A stretch of DNA of 64,000 nucleotides from Novakomyces olei (GCA_016906335.1 JADEYG010000009.1:62001-126000), one strand, 5' to 3'. Shown: positions 1-10,097, counted from the stretch's first letter. The notes: generated by a model from the sequence alone, not told the origin. Program-made: numbers and translations.

Positions 1-579
1 GTTTATAGGCCCGGGTACAGTGATATGATCGGTACCCAATTGCTCCCGAGCCGCCTCAGGAACCTCTTGAACTTGCTTCAAAGTTAGAATATACAATAAT
101 TATATTCAAATATACCATATTAACACCATCGATGAAGACTTCGTTTTTCAGTTTGTCCACCTTAATAATGGAACCTTCCCTTCCTTTATGTAGACCATTG
201 AGCACACGTACCTTTAGCTAGTTAGATCATGTTAAACATAAACTTAAAAACTAAACAAAAACAGATCAAGAGAATCGCAACCAGAACGCTCCACGAGCAA
301 TTGCGACTCAATGGAAACACTTTCGAATCTTACATTATCACCCACAGCAAAAAGCCAGCAGCGTATACGGTCCACCGGACGAACCGGGTTAACTTGCATC
401 ATTCGGTATTTAAGAGAAAAGATTGAAGAAGTCACTTGCGGCAGATGGTCTGGTTTCCACATATGGCCGAACGGACCTTTCTCCGATGGAACTTCACCGG
501 GCAAGGGCTTCGGCATTCCGGGCTTTTTGACCAGATCCTTGATGCGCTGAATGCGCCGCAGCGCCCGACCGCGAAGCAT
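1..579 (-). CDS. MRPL40: Mitochondrial large-subunit ribosomal protein bL24m (Mrpl40-like), 3' part outside window
   Basis: Structural protein of the mitochondrial ribosome large subunit with a KOW-type L24 fold. Exons on the minus strand are 579-334, 211-116 and 75-1. The last runs off the left edge, so the C-terminus is missing. The spliced protein reads through a basic N-terminus (MLRGRALRRIQRIKDLVKK), then the KOW motif as GDN joined to VRVLNGLHKGREGSIIKVD, then VFIDGVNM. This matches the L24 pattern GDxVxVxxGxxKGxxGxI...V.VEGVNM. Both introns are canonical: intron 1 has a CTAAC branch site and intron 2 spans 115-76. The arginine-rich start is consistent with mitochondrial import. The gene is transcribed divergently from SGF11 across about 730 bp. 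Family assignment is firm. The symbol follows the yeast name of the bL24m protein. Confidence 0.82.
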
Positions 580-1307
580 GGTCTCCAGACTAAGCCAAGT
601 TTTCCAAGCAGATTTTTATAGCCGATGAATAAATTGTCATATAAATTAAATTTAAGGCTAGAAAATAATTATTCGTCGCAGCTCTTGTACAATCTAGTTT
701 TATATTATAAGACCAGAAATTAAAGGTTAAAAGTGCACTAGAAAGAATACATAAATCAAGGTGGATACCAGAGTATTACTTTATGCTTATCGTGCAGTCC
801 TGTGTGGGTCTTTATGTTTTATCATTAGTTCACTCCGTTCACGTCACAAGACACAGGCGATTACCGTTGCCAATATCAATTGTCTTTCACGATAAAGAGC
901 TCTTAAAACTCGCGCCTTACTTTGTCCAGTCTGTATCACGATTCGGGTATTGAAGGTTTAGAAACCCGTTAGAAATCGAGTTTAATATTAACAAGAGCAA
1001 TGCGCCCCTATATCGTTATCAGTAAGATTTTGGTTATAGACCAGTCAATGGTTATCGATTATACCGTATATTTTAAACGTATTCGTATATTTTAAACGTA
1101 TTCTGTGGTGACGACTAGCGTATAAACGTAGTATCATCGCCCTCACCATAAGGTGAACAAGAGAACTGGAGCAAAGCGTGAAGGCTGTTTACGATAGGGA
1201 GCATAAGTAACCACCAGCGAGTCCCGAAATCAATGGATGATTGAACTCTGCCTCCAGGTTTGTGACGTTTTCGGGTAGCTTACCTTCCTGGGCTTGAAAC
1301 CCTTACA
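580..1307. other. Divergent intergenic region, bL24m / SGF11
   Basis: About 730 bp between two divergent gene starts. It is AT-rich in the first half. A short direct repeat, TATATTTTAAACGTATTC, occurs twice in tandem near 1068-1102. No open frame with coding character and no RNA gene was recognised. It presumably holds both promoters. Confidence 0.5.
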
Positions 1308-2382
1308 ATGACCAGCAAGAGACAGCGTCTCGAGAAATTGCTGCAGACTAATAGCGCCAAACGTGAATCTCTGGCCGGACTGGTTCGTCACCACAACCGA
1401 TGCAAATACTTGTTAAAGCTAACTTGGGTTTGAAGGCGTATCAATTGTACCAAACGACAGTGGAGGAGTACGTGCAGGATCTCGCATTGCAAACGTATCG
1501 AGGCCGAGAAACGCGGCAGCAATTGCAGAAACTGGGACTCAAATTGGACCATCCCGCGCCTGGAGTCGATATACACGGTCGGCCTTTTCAAACACCAAAC
1601 ACGGCACCGTACTATAAGTGCAAGTACTGTTCAAGAGAGATCGTTGCCATCCGATTCGCACCTCATTTGGAAAAATGTTTGGGCATAAGCGGACGGCAGA
1701 GCTCTCGCAACGCCACAAGAAAGTATCACCTCCATACCGTTTGCCCGCATATTCAGGATCTATGCTTGCCATTGTGCCGCACTATCTACCAGTGCATGGC
1801 TTGAATTCATTACAAATTATTTCTTTATTCTTCGTCTTTCCATTTTTTTTTACGTTTTAAAGATATATTGTTGTAAAATGCTACATCTCTCTGCATGTTC
1901 TAACCAAAGAATTGGCTCGAATTCTGCTTCAGCCAGCCCCTACGCCAATAGGAAGGGCGCTTCAGATGATGATGATGGGGATGGAGATGACGATGAGTCC
2001 GAGGGCTATGATGGCGGAAACGACGATAACGAGAGCAGCTTTAGCATGAGCGATAATGACAGCAATGTGTCAGTCAGGTATGGCTTATCAAATGGTCTGT
2101 GTTGATTGTTTTACAGTGGGAAAAACGGATCTTCTTCCCGGGTCGTCAGCCGGCCAGTTACAAGCGAAGCAGATTCGGGAACAGACGGTGACACCGGCAG
2201 TGAAAGTGCTAATGGAGACGCGCCGCGAAAGGCCAAAAGACGTAAACTTAAGACCAAGGTATTTTTCCTCTTACTTTCATTTTACCGAATTTATTATATA
2301 TCTTTAGTCTCCAAGGTTCTATTCAATTCGATCTTTTTATTATAAAGCATGGTCTTTGTATTCATTTATTACGCCTTGGTGA
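1308..2382 (+). CDS. SGF11: SAGA-associated factor 11 (Sgf11), deubiquitinase module subunit
   Basis: Sgf11 anchors the Ubp8 deubiquitinase in the SAGA coactivator, in the nucleus. The core exon encodes an N-terminal helix (TTVEEYVQDLALQTYR) and the Sgf11 zinc finger YYKCKYCSREIVAIRFAPHLEKC, with ligands C-x2-C...H-x3-C. This is followed by GRQSSRNATRK joined in frame to IGSNSASASPY, a junction typical of fungal Sgf11. Proposed exons are 1308-1382, 1436-1722, 1910-2077, 2117-2258 and 2308-2382. The middle three are well supported. Exon 1 (MTSKRQRLEKLLQ...) depends on a non-standard GTTCGT donor. The last exon is a guess after the basic KAKRRKLKTK stretch. Exon 3 encodes a long Asp/Ser acidic tract. 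The model gives about 248 aa, long for the family because of this tail. Confidence 0.75.
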
Positions 2383-3289
2383 TGGCTGGAGAGATATTGG
2401 CGTGAAACTCGGCAATTATTTACTCGTCATGTCTTGTCTATGATTCCCGAAATGTTTTTTCTATCCAATTATATCCTACATCTTTTTTATGTTATTGAAT
2501 GTTTACATGAAACCAGAACGCAACAATGAATCATCTCAAGCGCGACCTCGTCCCAAATGGCGCAAATGGTGCGTCGCCACTGTCGCGCATGATTTAAGGG
2601 AAGAATCAAAATGTCTTTTTGCGCAAAATGGTCTTGCTTGTACGTGTATTTGAGCATCTAGCATTTTTAAAGGCATTATCCAGCAGCATTATCATTTTGA
2701 TGTCGGGAATTATTAATTGGACTTAAAGCAGCATTATCATTTTGATGTCGGGAATTATTAATTGGACTTAATAGTATAGATGGAATTTTTAATGTATCAT
2801 CTTTTTTATGACGACCACGAAGCGTGTCAAGTAATACAGCATCGTAATTCAATGATTTTTTGTAGTTTTTCCTTACCTCAAATGAGAAGCCATTTTACTG
2901 GGTCTTTTGGGCTGTATTTCTTATGAGTCAGTCCTATATTATTTACGATACAGTTATATTTCCATAGGTGTATACATATTGCTCGTAGGACCGATCCAAT
3001 GAAATGCGTTGGCTGGAAGGGTTACTTTACGGGAAACTATTATTGTCCAGAAGTAAATACAATTTTTGATTATTACTAATAAGAAATGAAAATGCTTATA
3101 TAAAAAGTCACTCGAGCGTTCACAAAAATTCGTTCTGCTTTATTATCCTTATTTAACAAAATCACCACTTAATTCTACCAAATACGAAAACTATTCATCT
3201 ATACAGAGTCGAAGACAATAAGCAAAAAGCAATCCTGCTAGACAAACCAAACGACCGCAGGGACAATGCAAGTCCTGTCACATCTCTCT
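2383..3289. other. Convergent intergenic region with perfect 45-bp tandem duplication
   Basis: About 900 bp between the SGF11 3' end and the decarboxylase stop codon. It carries two identical tandem copies of a 45-bp unit (2682-2771). A short open stretch near 2990-3080 reads PMKCVGWKGYFTGNYYCPE. It follows a possible AG acceptor and could be an unplaced terminal exon, but it has no recognisable family. Confidence 0.5.
2682..2771. repeat. Perfect 45-bp tandem duplication (2 copies)
   Basis: Two adjacent identical 45-bp copies, 2682-2726 and 2727-2771, each beginning AGCAGCATTATC and ending GGACTTAA. Complete identity implies a recent event. They lie in non-coding DNA. Confidence 0.95.
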
Positions 3290-5086
3290 CTATCGTGCAA
3301 CCTGCAAAGCTATCTCCTTCACTACCTCAAACGCATTTATATAATCTTTTTCTGTCTGTAAAGTGCCGCCGCCCACAACGCGAATAGCTTTTATTCCATT
3401 AACATGATCATGGCCCAAAACTGTCATGCTTAAAAATATCCTTCCATCCTGGTTTATCCGGTCGTGAACTTTTTGTGTAATCGCATTCTCCACCTCATGA
3501 TCTGTCCCACACTTTGTTTCATCGCTATGGCTTGCACCATTCTCATAGTTATGGACGCCGTTTTCCTCTTTCCTCTGTAAAGGCCGCACGGAAAAGCAAG
3601 TTAGCCCAAACCGTGGTGGTGCCTGTAGTGCAAACAAATCCGGTTCGGACTTTATCAGATCCAAAAACACTTGTGCAGCTTTTAATGAACGTCTAATATG
3701 AGCCTGCAGCCCTTGAAGCCCATACGATCGCATAACGAACCAGATTTTCAAAGATCGGAACCGCCGACCCAACGGCACTTGCCAGTCCCTATAGTCGGTA
3801 ACGCGACCCGAGTCGGATAGCTGATTCCGAAGGTAAGGCGGATTTATCGACAAAGCTTTTGTCAAATCTGATTTATGCTTCACAAACATACAACTGCAGT
3901 CGAAATTAGTAAGAAGCCATTTGTGCATATTAACGTCAAACGAGTCGGCCTGCTCTAATTGAGCCGCAAGCGGATGAAATTCGGGGCAGATTAAAGCAGC
4001 TCCCGCGTAAGCAGCGTCTACATGCAGCCAAGTACTGCGTAAATCGGATTTCTGCTCTCTTTCCTTTTTATTTTCCGTCTCAAAGTCAGATATCACACCC
4101 GCGATCCCCGCAATATCGTCAACGGCACAACTTCCCGTAGTACCAAACGTGGCCGTTACAAAAAAGGGGATCAACCCACGCGACTTGCACTTGATCATAG
4201 TCTCGTGGAAACTTTGCGCTGTAACTTGCCAAGTTCCAGGGCACGATTTTATATTGAGATAGCGAACGCCGAGTATTTGCGCAGCTTTTTGTGTACAAGA
4301 ATGAGCTTGATCTGAGCCAAGAGCAATGAGCTTAGACTGAATTTCTGCACGGTGGTCATCCACTGCATCAGAACCGGCAATATCGTCATTATAGCTGCCA
4401 TCAAGATCAGTACCGTCTTGATCATTAACGTCCTTGTTTTTGCGCATAAAACAATATTTGCGTAAACACCGTTCGCGGGCGGCAATCATAGCGACTAACA
4501 CGGCTTCCGAAGCGCTGCCCTGGATCACGCCGCCCCCACTGGAAGTGGAAAGGAAATGATTGGGTAAATGGCACGCTTTAGCGAGCCAATCGAGCACGAT
4601 CGTTTCGAGTTCCGTTACAGCGGGCGAGCAGATGTAGTTGAATGAGATGGCATTAAACATATCGGAATACATATCGCCCAAGATTCCGGGAAAGCTCGAG
4701 TTTGCTGGGAAAAAGGCAAAAAAATTCGGGGATTGCCAGTGAGTGATACCGGGCTGTAATTTATCAGTCAATGCTGATTTCTCCAAGGCAAAATGCAAAA
4801 TCAAAGTATGTAACGAAAGTAAAAAGCTCTTACGACAATATATTTTTCGATATCTGCTTGAATGTCGCCCCATTGCTCGCCGTTTTGCGGTATTTGTTCT
4901 GGCAGACGCTGCCTTAAATAACCCGGGGTTACTTCTGAAAGGCATTGCAGCGAGGATACTTGTTCTCGATATTGTATAACTTTTTAGAGTCAGCAAACGC
5001 AATTGCTATTTCTTGTCTGTAAATATGCCACTCATACTCCTGTCAACGGCCGCGTAACCTGCTTTGCGAAACTCTTCTGCGTCCAT
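3290..5086 (-). CDS. Aromatic-L-amino-acid decarboxylase (group II PLP decarboxylase)
   Basis: PLP enzyme that decarboxylates aromatic amino acids (DOPA, tryptophan or tyrosine type) to amines. Three exons: 5086-5038, 4979-4834 and 4753-3290, giving about 552 aa. The start MDAEEFRKAGYAAVDR joins IIQYREQ in frame, and IEKYIV joins PGITHWQSPNFFAFFPAN. All three are hallmark N-terminal blocks of this family. The PLP-binding lysine lies in FDVNMHKWLLTNFDCS, and WLHVDAAYAGAA supplies the cofactor-contacting Asp. Two hydrophilic, Asp/Glu-rich insertions, one after the ARERCLRKYC block and one after SVRPLQRKEENG, lengthen the usual 480-510 aa chain. Introns are 58 and 80 nt. The substrate cannot be told from sequence. 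The gene is divergent from the thioesterase gene across about 240-270 bp. Confidence 0.93.
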
Positions 5087-5357
5087 CGCTGTCTCGACTC
5101 GTGGTCTGCTCAAATATATTTAATTTATCGGCAATTTAAGCATAGAAGACATACGTGCAAAAGATGATATATGAACCTGTATTTTGGATGGAAATTCAAG
5201 CAATATTCTTTGGTGATTATCTATGTTACATGACAAAATTCTAGTATAATTTTTATTCCTGTTTACATTATGGAGATAAGCTTTGGTGCGTAGTATAAAG
5301 CACGACATTTAGCTGCAAAAGCAATTGGGCAGTTTCGCTTCACCGCGACCATTTCAA

Positions 5358-6438
5358 ATGTCAGCGCGGCTGTGGGACGTGACAATCCCGTCTTCGGCAA
5401 AGCACACAGCCACTATAATTTTTGCTCATGGTATAGGCATAACTAGGATTGCAATCTCAACACACATAGGTTTAGGCGATTCGGGGTCAGGATGGCAGTT
5501 TCTAGCTGGTTATTTGCGACAACATAAACTGTGTGAGCATGTCAAATTCATATTTCCCACTGCTCCTCAGCAGCGCGTGACTGTAAATATGGGGTAGGCT
5601 TTTGGGATACTATTATCAAGATAAATCTTTTCATTATCTTCAGTCTGCTCTTTTGATTCTTTACTGCTCTACTTTTTTCTCAATCCACCACGCTCCTTTA
5701 ATGCTTTGGCCGTACTAAAGGTTTCAGTATGCCAGCACGGTCGTGGTTTGATATCCACGATTTGGGCACGGACACTTCGTACAACCAGGACGACGTTTTA
5801 CAATCATCTCGCCTCGTTCAGCAAATTATAACTGCAGAGGCGGACGCTGGAATATCACCCGATCGTATCGTTGTGGGAGGCTTTTCACAAGGTTGAGATC
5901 TGCGCTTGGGTAGCATTCGCTAACCTTAATGTTTAGGCTGCGCCGTTTCTATGCTTGCTGCTTTGACTTATGAGCGGCGATTGGCTGGTAAGTTGAGATT
6001 ATCTCTTTGCAATAGAGAAGCTGATTTTTATTCCAGGAATAATCGGATTCTCAGGATTCCTACCATTGGAGACACGCATTCAAGCGGTGGGCTATAGCGA
6101 ATGTTTAATTAGGCGTTTGTGCTAATTGGGCAGATGGTCACGGACGCAAACAAAGGCATTCCCGTGTTTTTGGGTCACGGCACACAGGACGGCATTTTAC
6201 CGTTCTTATTAGCCGAACGTACGCGCGACGCGTTGAACAAAATTCTCAAGACACCCGTCGAGTTTCATGCTTACCACGGTATAAAAAGCAATTCTTTTCT
6301 GAATATTATTTTTATCTGTTGTTTTCTTTTCGCGTTCTTTGTTAGCTGACCCAGGAATCTACAGGCATGGATCATAGTGCGTCTCCGGAAGAGCTGGCTG
6401 ATGTAGCCAAGTTCATTACCCGTATTTTGCCCCAATAG
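5358..6438 (+). CDS. Acyl-protein thioesterase 1 (APT1/LYPLA family)
   Basis: Cytosolic alpha/beta hydrolase that removes palmitoyl groups from proteins. Seven exons: 5358-5430, 5470-5593, 5728-5891, 5937-5987, 6037-6086, 6134-6278 and 6365-6438, giving 226 aa, the family's usual size. All six junctions keep frame and rebuild conserved blocks: FAHG|LGDSGSGW (oxyanion region), TVNMG|MPARSWFDI, GGFSQG|CAVS (nucleophile Ser), HGTQDGILPF (Asp) and YHG|MDHS (His). An in-frame ATG at 5325 would add 11 residues (MGSFASPRPFQ). I chose 5358 because MSARLW fits the family start better. The introns are 39-134 nt. The exon density is the highest in the window. Confidence 0.93.
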
Positions 6439-7003
6439 TTGCTCATAGAGACCGATAGATATCTATTTAAAATTGTTTATCAACGTTTTTAGAGCTTTGA
6501 TTTAAATATGTAAAGCACTCGACTGATTATGATTATTATCGCTTATTATTTTCGCGGTGGGTTTTTTTTCACACATAATACGAACGACTGTAGCGTTACT
6601 TATATATTTCATTTGATAAATTTCATGAGGATATATCCGTCTCGAGTAATATTGGACGTGTAGTCGTATCGTATATAGTGAAAAAGAGACCGCATATGAG
6701 CCAATTTTAAAGTTCTTTAGCCGAAGAATTTGAGAGGAACTTGGAACGTTTTCCATCGCCAAATTTGTGTTGTCGAGTCATCCAATGATTGTGGCTTCTA
6801 CGATCGTCTACGTTTGTCTATCTTCTTCTACGATCACGTGCAGCAAACAATATCTGCGGGCCCATTAGCCAATGAGCGGGGAGACGTCCTGATCCGGATA
6901 TATGATGTCATCTCCGGATTTTGCACGAAGGATGGAGAGCGAAAGAGGCGGACTATAAATATGAGGTGGTCATCCTCACGGATACAATGATAAGCGTATC
7001 ATC
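6439..7003. other. Promoter region of the Hsp9/Hsp12-type gene
   Basis: 565 bp between the thioesterase stop and the stress-protein start. Visible elements: CCAAT at 6869-6873, two TCCGGA hexamers at 6893-6898 and 6913-6918 flanking a CRE-like TGATGTCA (6903-6910), and a TATA box at 6954-6960. No coding exon was recognised. Confidence 0.6.
6954..6960 (+). promoter_or_regulatory. TATA box of the Hsp9/Hsp12-type gene
   Basis: TATAAAT about 44 nt upstream of the ATG at 7004, with CCAAT and a CRE-like TGATGTCA upstream. TATA-containing promoters are typical of stress-inducible fungal genes. Confidence 0.55.
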
Positions 7004-7492
7004 ATGTCACAAGAAGGAGACAAGACTTTTTCTGAGCAAGCGTAAGTGTCTACCATTGTGATACACAAATCACGCGACTGGTTTTACTATTTCAGACTTG
7101 CTTACTCCTCTAGTCACGAGTTTGCCAACAAGGTTTACCAGCAAGGCCACGACGCCTATGAGGCAGGCCGGGAAAAGCTCGACCATACCCTCCAAGATGC
7201 CAAAACGAGCGACAAATCTTACTTAGAGCAGGCTCAGGCTAAGGCAGAGGAGCTTTACAACTCTGGCAAGGAGCACCTCGGCTTGGGATCCGACCCCGGC
7301 CGCAAAGGTATAGGCGAGCAAGTCGAAGAGAAGATTACTCCGGATAGCTCAAAGAGCACTATCGACAAGGCTTCCGAGACTGTCACCAACAAGGCTGATA
7401 AGCTTGCTGGGGAAGTTTACTCCGACAAGGACAAGAACATTGGCCAGCGTGCTTTTGATACGGTACGCCGCGAGGCGGACAAGAAGGATTAA
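7004..7492 (+). CDS. Hsp9/Hsp12-type small stress protein
   Basis: Small hydrophilic protein of the Hsp12/Hsp9/Wh11 family. These are intrinsically disordered and membrane-associating, and accumulate under heat, osmotic or nutrient stress. Two exons, 7004-7041 and 7096-7492, joined through a GTAAGT intron of 54 nt, give 144 aa. The family core is GRKGIGEQVEEKITPDSSKS followed by TIDKASETVTNKADKLAG, matching the GRKDF...ITPDSQKS..DKAKE..TG.ADKVAG pattern. An N-terminal extension of about 80 aa with DAYEAGREKLDHTLQDAK-type amphipathic repeats makes it longer than yeast Hsp12 (109 aa) and Hsp9 (68 aa). Charged, Lys/Glu/Ala-rich composition fits an amphipathic helix on membrane binding. Confidence 0.82.
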
Positions 7493-7861
7493 CTTGCATC
7501 CTTTTAGTCTATTAACTCCACCTTTAATGAAGTATAAATATTGAATCATTATCATTAATCCAAGTTAAGATATAAAATTGAGCGTTGTCTAGCCCAATCA
7601 ATAGAAACAGTAACTGTAAAAACAGGAATGTTGCAATAATCTTATCTGTGGTGACGGTCATAGAATACGGTTGTGTAATCAGTGCCTGAAAAAAAAAGGA
7701 AATCCAAACTCTCCGATATGAATTATATTCGAACGCGCAATTTACAAAGAAAAGTGTGCTTGTTTGAAGTTATTGACAGTATTATTACTATGTTACAGCG
7801 CGGACTCTTTTGAGACCAAACCTGGACCCCAAAATGAACTAAGAGCAATCCGCTTTTATTT
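7493..7861. other. Convergent intergenic region
   Basis: About 370 bp between the convergent 3' ends of the Hsp-type and Atg22-like genes. AT-rich, with nothing recognisable beyond probable polyadenylation-type A/T tracts. Confidence 0.5.
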
Positions 7862-9568
7862 TTACAAGCCATCTAAAACCTTCTCCTGTTCAACAATCGA
7901 AGTTTGGCCCGTCTTGTAAAGCAGATCGGCTTCATCTTCCAAGTATTGCTTTCCTTCCAGCACCGCCTTTTCAGGATCCACGAACAAAAGCAAGCAAAAC
8001 CCTAGGATTGTGCAAGGCAGTAAAAATGCAAATGCCATGTTTGTGTTGCCCCCACTCTTATCAATGATAGCCGATGTAATAAACGGGCCAATAAAAGCAC
8101 TCGTCTTCCCGGAAATCGTAAACAGGCTCCAAAACAAAAACATTTTGGGCCGTGGAACCAAATCCGAGAGAAAAGTGTAAGGTAGCTGGTACCATTGGCA
8201 CACAAGCAATCCAAAATATGCCTGATAAGCCCAAATTTCCCCCACATTCTTAAATCCCACGTGATGGGCCCAAATACCGATGAAGCCCCAAACGCAAAGG
8301 ATAACGATGCAGGCCACATTAAATAAAAGTACGGTCTTGGTGTGGAAGCGAAATTTTCTTTGACAGAGCCACATTATGAGCATCCCTGTGCCCTGTGTTC
8401 CAAAAGCCAATATTGTCATATAATTTAATTCAATTATAGAGTAGGAGATAACGCTATTTTGAAGTGTTCCAATCACGGTTACACACGTATTCAAAGAATC
8501 TGACAAGATGAAATAGGCCACGAGATAAATCGAGACGGCCTTGAGCCGTTTTAAATGTTTGATTGCCTGCCAAAGATTTACATAGCCAACCGTAGCAAAT
8601 GTTGTGCCTGGTGGTAACTTTTGCCCGGGTCTTTTTTGTTCCTTCAAGAACCAGGGGATCGCAAAGACTATCCAAATACCTGTTGTATAAGCAATGATAA
8701 CGTTGATGGCATTGGTATTTGTCGCCACATCACGGTTCGCATCTAGAGCAATTAAAATGCCTGCCCCAATGGCGAGTTGCACGACGGGTCCATAAGAAGT
8801 CCAAAGAAAAGCATAGTCTGCTATTTTATTGCGCTCAACCATATCAACCTCCATATACTCTCGTGGGCTCATTCGTCCTTCAACAACAGCCTTTTCATTG
8901 TCCTGCATATGCTTTTGATCACGAACGAGACCGGGCATTGCTGCTAAGAAATACGCGGTAGAATTGTTGAACATTACGTAACCAATTGCGTAAAGGGCAC
9001 ACGCGGCCTGCCAGTCTGCTCCTGTTCGAACTGCTAGCCAAGAAAACCCCACCCCCCACGAAATGACGCTAGTGACAACGCAGATCCATCGCCGCCATGA
9101 GCCATAATCGGCATATGCGCCGATAGTCAGACTGATCATCACCTGAATGGCAAATGAAATTCCCGAAATATCCAGTACAATTGCCGTAACCGGTTTAGGT
9201 GATCCCGCAAATGGGAGAACACATCGACCCGTCGAGCCACATGGGGCGTAGCCGTGAGGACCGCTTCCAACTTGATCGGGATTGTAACCCGCCTGAGCCA
9301 AAATGTTTTGCAGCTGGGACGGAGCATAGTTCCACAGCCCTATTCCCGTATTTCCAAAGTAATACAGATAGTAGCAAATCAATTCTAGTTTTGTCGTTGT
9401 TTTAGGAGGTTCTGAAGTTTTGGGAATGATATTGTCTTCATCTACAAGCGCTTGACCTGACGCATTCGCTTTTGCGTCTCGATCTATGAGAGTTACCACT
9501 TCTCCAGATTGTTGTTTGGACTCTGTGGAGAGCGGTTCAACCAAAGCTTTTGCGTTCTTCATAGCCAA
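7862..9568 (-). CDS. Atg22-like vacuolar amino-acid effluxer (MFS)
   Basis: Twelve-segment major-facilitator protein of the Atg22 family. In yeast, Atg22 exports amino acids from the vacuole after autophagic breakdown. Intronless, 568 aa. A hydrophilic N-terminus of about 60 residues precedes the family start LELICYYLYYFGNTGIGLWN. Next come a luminal loop with paired cysteines (YAPCGSTGRC), IGAYADYGSWRRW (MFS motif between helices 2 and 3), FNNSTAYFLAAMPGL, and the C-terminal blocks LPYTFLSDLVPRPKMFLFWS and GPFITSAIIDKSG. The C-terminus is acidic. Filamentous fungi often carry several Atg22 paralogues, so orthology to ATG22 itself is not proven. Three GATAA motifs lie upstream (9656-9683). 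Confidence 0.88.
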   Translation of the reverse strand: MAMKNAKALVEPLSTESKQQSGEVVTLIDRDAKANASGQALVDEDNIIPKTSEPPKTTTKLELICYYLYYFGNTGIGLWNYAPSQLQNILAQAGYNPDQVGSGPHGYAPCGSTGRCVLPFAGSPKPVTAIVLDISGISFAIQVMISLTIGAYADYGSWRRWICVVTSVISWGVGFSWLAVRTGADWQAACALYAIGYVMFNNSTAYFLAAMPGLVRDQKHMQDNEKAVVEGRMSPREYMEVDMVERNKIADYAFLWTSYGPVVQLAIGAGILIALDANRDVATNTNAINVIIAYTTGIWIVFAIPWFLKEQKRPGQKLPPGTTFATVGYVNLWQAIKHLKRLKAVSIYLVAYFILSDSLNTCVTVIGTLQNSVISYSIIELNYMTILAFGTQGTGMLIMWLCQRKFRFHTKTVLLFNVACIVILCVWGFIGIWAHHVGFKNVGEIWAYQAYFGLLVCQWYQLPYTFLSDLVPRPKMFLFWSLFTISGKTSAFIGPFITSAIIDKSGGNTNMAFAFLLPCTILGFCLLLFVDPEKAVLEGKQYLEDEADLLYKTGQTSIVEQEKVLDGL

Positions 9569-9612
9569 CCGCCGTTCAAAGAGTGGGAGGGTAACGAGCG
9601 AGTGAGTGCCCG

Positions 9613-9683
9613 TTATATAAAAAGATTCTGTGCTGCTTTTTCGAAAGCTTAACGTTTATCAATCTACTTTTTATCAGCTTATC
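9613..9683 (-). promoter_or_regulatory. Atg22-like gene promoter: TTATATAA box and three GATAA motifs
   Basis: Reading toward the gene on the minus strand, three GATAA cores (plus-strand TTATC at 9656-9660, 9671-9675 and 9679-9683) precede a palindromic TTATATAA (9613-9620), which lies about 45 nt before the ATG at 9568. Clustered HGATAR sites are the binding pattern of AreA-type factors, and AreA is encoded at 21.1-24.8 kb. Binding is inferred. Confidence 0.5.
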
Positions 9684-9738
9684 GTTCTTGCTGCTATCTC
9701 CGTCGGCTGCATTCGCGTTCTGACAAGTCATTGACGAT

Positions 9739-9953
9739 ATGCCAAATTGGGCTGAGCGGAAGAACAGTATTAGCGATATCGAGTAAGTAGTATTGCGTTT
9801 CCCACATCCAATGATCCACCCGCCACAACAGGGGAGCCATGCGAGCAGCCAATCCTGTGCGGTTTGATAGGTGTCAATGATACTAACTAGTCAATTTATG
9901 CGTTTAACACTTTTCGCTTTAGCACGAAGCAAATTGTGGTTATAGAACAATAG
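9739..9953 (+). CDS. Candidate tiny three-exon gene, 37-aa product of unknown function
   Basis: Exons 9739-9782, 9832-9870 and 9923-9953 splice to one open frame of 37 codons. It begins MPNWAERKNSISDIEGAM and ends FDSTKQIVVIEQ. Support comes from a strong GTAAGT donor at 9783, a perfect TACTAAC branch site before the CTTTAG acceptor of intron 2, and frame kept at both joins. Introns are 49 and 52 nt. No family was recognised. It has no hydrophobic segment and is charged. It lies on the plus strand 215 bp upstream of the M24 peptidase ATG, so it could instead be a spliced 5' leader with an upstream ORF of that gene. Confidence 0.45.
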
Positions 9954-10091
9954 GATTGCCTATTTCAGTACTGTTTTATTATTAGGTCGTCTCGTCCCAC
10001 CTCGCAGCCGAAGGGGCTACACCTTTTATTATATGTACACCTCTAGAATGTGTATCGAATATGATGTACATTAGATACACATGTCACAAGT

Positions 10092-10097
10092 GATAAG
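10092..10097 (+). promoter_or_regulatory. GATAAG motif upstream of the M24 peptidase gene
   Basis: TGATAAG at 10091-10097 matches HGATAR and lies about 70 nt before the ATG at 10169. A single site is weak evidence alone. It is noted because neighbouring nitrogen-related genes carry clustered sites. Confidence 0.3.

Noticed and set aside
5120-5308. 62-codon minus-strand frame between the decarboxylase and the thioesterase
   Set aside because: It lies in the shared promoter, has no similarity, and does not splice in frame to the decarboxylase start MDAEEFRK.
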